Assembly (NCBI GenBank): GCA_963971575.1
Contig: OZ020616.1
Coordinates: 58,076,907 to 58,140,906, forward strand
Length of the DNA stretch: 64,000 bases
Source: Liopterus haemorrhoidalis
Lineage: Eukaryota > Arthropoda > Insecta > Coleoptera > Dytiscidae
Direction: 5' to 3'
This document shows positions 61,070-64,000 of this stretch, in pieces. The notes under the pieces were generated by a model. That model did no database searches. It was not told the DNA's origin and saw only the letters and a list, made by a program, of their open reading frames with translations. A program made the position numbers and the translations under genes. Each line of letters opens with the position of its first letter. The first letter of the stretch is position 1.

Positions 61070-61520
61070 TAATCATGTTTGTAATAGTAGTTAATTTTAA
61101 ATTTCGCGATAATTCTACAAGGAAAAGAATATGACTAATAAATCAAATTGTAATTAGATGAGTAAGAAAATATCTTATATAGAATAAAAATTACATAATT
61201 TAGTCTTTAAAAATTTAGAGAATTGATTAATTCTAAAAAATATTGCATAATTTAATGTCAAAATAACATACAATTTTGGATCCGTGTTTTAATGTTATAT
61301 GATAAAAAATTACATAAAAAAATTACTAAAATATTCCCGACAGACGATGGTCAAGGAAACAATATATAACAAGTTTTTTGGCAATTTAAATAACTGTGTA
61401 TTATACCTGTAAAAATCTATGTATGTGTATTTAGCCAAAATTTTATCTATATTAATAAAATTGAAGGTTATCTCTTTTTTTTATTCTTTCGATCTCATAT
61501 TTGGTTTCTACATATTTAAT
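61070..61520. other. Unassigned AT-rich sequence
   Basis: Flank of the Copia insertion. No feature recognised. Confidence 0.4.
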
Positions 61521-61524
61521 TCAA

Positions 61525-62220
61525 AGACCACAACTCAAAAACGGTTAGAGAAAACGAGTTGATGTTAAAATTTTTGGATTTCTCGTAGTTTAATTAGTCT
61601 AGACAAAAATTGGGGCTTTAAACGTTTAATGCGTTTTGAGATTATATTTTTAATGGTATAATTTACATTATTTGTAAAAATTGTGAATTAAAAAAAAATC
61701 ACAACTCAAAAATGGTTAGAGAAAACGACCTGAGGTTAGAATTTTTGGATTCCTTGTAGTTTATTTAGTCTAGTAAAAAATTGGGGCTTTAATCGTTTAA
61801 TGCGTTTTGAGATTATAACATTTTTATTAAATGGTATAATTTACATTATTTGTGAAAATTGTGAATTTAAAAAAATCACAACTCAAAAACGGTTAGAGAA
61901 AACGACCTGAGGTTCGAATTTTTGGATTCCTTGTTGTTTATTTAATCTAAAAAAAATTTGGGGCTTTAATCGTTTAATGCGTTTTGAGATTATAACATTT
62001 TTATTAAATGGTATAATTTACATTATTTGTGAAAATTGTGAAATAAAAAAAAAATCATAACTCAAAAACGGTTAGAGAAAACGACCTGAGAGTAGAATTT
62101 TTGAATTCCTCGTAGTTTATATAGTCTAGAAAAAAATTAAGGCCTTATTCGTTTAGCGTATTTTAAAATTTTGACTAATTTTAACATAGTGTGATTTATA
62201 GAAATTTTCATCTTTGCATG
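61525..62220. repeat. Tandem repeat, period about 176 bp, four copies
   Basis: CACAACTCAAAAACGGTTAG followed by AGAAAACGACCTGAGGTT recurs at about 61,528, 61,701, 61,877 and 62,056. Each also has TTTGGATTCCTTGTAGTTTA and GGGGCTTTAATCGTTTAATG. Much less diverged than the array at 23 kb, with a diverged unit following to about 62,450. Confidence 0.88.
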
Positions 62221-62960
62221 GACGTATCTCAAAAATGAAATGCGATAAAGACATGCGGTTGAAATTTTTGAAATCTTGAGGCCCTAATTAACATATAACC
62301 TTATTTTGAAGCAAAACATTTTTTTGAAAATTTTTAATTTTTTTTTAAATTTTTTGAAAATTTTGATAAATCCTAAAACTAAAAAATGGTTAGGGATATA
62401 AATCTGCGGTTTGAATTTTTACAGTTCTCATATATTGTTTAGCCTAAAAAAAAAAATTGGGCTTTAATAAACCAGTTATTAAGTTTTGTATGGGCAGTAA
62501 TCCAAAACCCTTGAAAATGGCCAAAAATCGAAAAAATCGTAAGGGGTACCCCTTACGAAAATCTCGATTTTCAAGCAAAAAATTTTTGTCTTCGATTTTA
62601 TTGAAAATTGGTACAAATATGTACTTTTGGTCATAGATCAAGAAAATTTGGTCCATTTTGAAGTCTGGGTAAAAGTTTTGGAATTATAGGCAAAAAACTA
62701 ACCCAAATCGGCTCTAACTCAATAACTAAGAAAGCATGAATTTTTTTAATATTTTTTTCATAATCCTCACCCCAAAATTAGCCTAAAATTATATTTTGGC
62801 TAAAATCGGAGTCAAAAAATTTTTGACCAAAATTTCAAAATTTTGGGGGATTTTTTTTTTAAATTTTGTTGGAAAATTAGTATACTTATACAATTTTGGC
62901 CTTAGATCACAAATATATGCTCACTTTTGAGTTATGGGCTAAAATTTTGACATTCGTGAC
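62221..62960. repeat. Diverged extension of the array
   Basis: Continues the same style (GACATGCGGTTGAAATTTTT, ATAAATCTGCGGTTTGAATT). It includes AACCCTTGAAAATGGCCAAA and a perfect 20-bp palindrome CGTAAGGGGTACCCCTTACG at 62,538-62,557. The matching point of the 23-kb array has AGTATGTATACCT. Confidence 0.6.
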
Positions 62961-63230
62961 AAATAAAATAAAAACAAAAAAAAATAAATAAATAATAAAA
63001 AAATAAAATAAAAAAATATTTTTGTTAAATAAAATACTAAGGCCATGTGGTCGAAAGACTAACGGGCAGTAAAACAATATATTAAAAAAAAAAAATAAAA
63101 TAAAATACTATTTTCATATTGGTCAAGATTCTTTTTAGCTTACTAAAAATACTGCATATTTAATTTGATTTATTTTTTTGTATGTCCGAACACTTAAAAG
63201 AAACGTATTCCCTCTATTTTGTTACACCCT
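62961..63230. other. Low-complexity A/T sequence
   Basis: AAATAAAATA-type simple sequence to about 63,110, then unassigned. Confidence 0.6.
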
Positions 63231-63235
63231 GACTC

Positions 63236-63400
63236 AGTGGCGCACCAGGAATTGGGGGGGGGGGGAGGGCGGAAGACAAAATTATTTAAATTATGAAAAG
63301 GTCCTCGCTTCGGAAATACAAGTGATGATCTAAAAAAAAGGTCCTCACTTCTAAAATACAAATGACGACCTAAAAAAAAAGTCCTCATCTCTATTTTTAA
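63236..63400. repeat. hAT-like end with 45-bp tandem modules
   Basis: CAGTGGCGCACCAGGAATTG and a G run, then three tandem units of AAAGGTCCTCACTTCTAAAA / TACAAATGACGACCTAAAA type. The unit resembles those at 8.23-8.32 and 48.3 kb. Confidence 0.55.
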
Positions 63401-63565
63401 ATAGATATATTTACCAAAGACGATGGTGAAAATTTTCTAGTGTGTTTGTATGTTTTTATTTTCATTAAAAAACTATTTGACTATTTAGAAAAAAAAACTT
63501 TTACTGTTTACAATTATTTAAAAAAAATATATATACATAAAAATTACAAAAAATTAGTTTATTTT

Positions 63566-63930
63566 AGAGATATTTTGTTTTTTTTTATTGTTTTCAAAGC
63601 TTGCTACGTTCAACTTTGTAAAACTTATGTTGATTATTATTTTGTAAATAAATGGTCGCCATTTTGAAATGGTTAACATAAAAATATGACTTTTTGGTGT
63701 CATTGTAAAGCTAATTTAATATAAAAAAATATAAAATTATCGATTCCGTATGCTGAATCAAAAGTTAACATCATTTCCGGTGAAACCGGAAGTGCCTCAG
63801 AATTCTTATAGTAACCTTTAGATGGGCCTTTTTGTCTAGTTTAACTTTTGTTCTGAAGATTTTTTGTATCTTTACAAATAAAGGAGATTTTCGGGGTGCC
63901 CCGTTTCAAACAAACACCCTGTATATATAT
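63566..63930 (+). repeat. Dispersed 360-bp module, copy 3
   Basis: Same order as at 4,619: CAACTTTGTAAAACTTATG, CATTTCCGGTGAAACCGGAA, CGTTTCAAACAAACACCCTG then a TATA microsatellite. Probably a mariner-like 3' end. Confidence 0.65.
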
Positions 63931-64000
63931 ATGTATATGCGTGCGTATTAATTCAATGATGACGTGATATGCTAATAGATTTGCTAACTTCGAGGTCAAT

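Overview
The window is AT-rich nuclear DNA from an animal, almost certainly an insect with a large, repeat-filled genome. Evidence is the mix of mobile elements (Tc1/mariner, pogo, hAT, PIF/Harbinger, Helentron-like, Copia, several non-LTR retrotransposons) and one spliced homeobox gene that resembles Drosophila CG11085. A beetle is a reasonable guess from the style of the elements, but this cannot be proved here. There are no bacterial genes, operons, rRNAs or CRISPR arrays.

The only complete host gene I can support lies at 8,023-13,288 on the plus strand. It is a three-exon, 192-codon Bar-type homeodomain gene. Exon 1 carries an eh1-like repressor motif, exon 2 most of the homeodomain, and exon 3 its last residues and the C-terminus. 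Splice phases agree at both junctions, and both introns hold mobile elements. Weaker host-exon candidates are at 14,389-15,276 (an ORF split by a MITE), 19,939-20,029, 33,685-33,805 and 44,472-44,589.

Layout. 0-8 kb: a long fold-back element, a 1.17-kb hAT with an internal palindrome, a 120-bp tandem repeat, a hAT-bounded element and two mariner remnants. 8-13.3 kb: the homeobox gene. 13.4-22.4 kb: MITEs, a tRNA-derived SINE, non-LTR reverse transcriptase debris, the first large Helentron-like element, a pogo element inside a retrotransposon tail, and a hAT remnant. 23-24.4 kb: a diverged tandem array. 25-38 kb: fold-back copy 2, more Helentron-like copies (one inside a mariner), two THAP/second-ORF elements and two hAT MITEs. 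38-56 kb: a Myb/SANT remnant, a Harbinger-like MITE, a TTAA element, interrupted reverse transcriptase, pogo and mariner fragments, a hAT nested in a hAT, and a mariner split by nested inverted-repeat elements. 56.3-61.1 kb: a complete-length Copia retrotransposon on the minus strand with apparently identical LTRs but broken coding. 61.5-63 kb: a tandem array related to the one at 23-24 kb.

The most unusual pattern is a Helentron/HINE-like family with seven large copies. Six to seven carry, at one fixed internal position, a roughly 70-bp block resembling a tRNA gene (A- and B-box-like). The blocks differ between copies far more than the surrounding element does.
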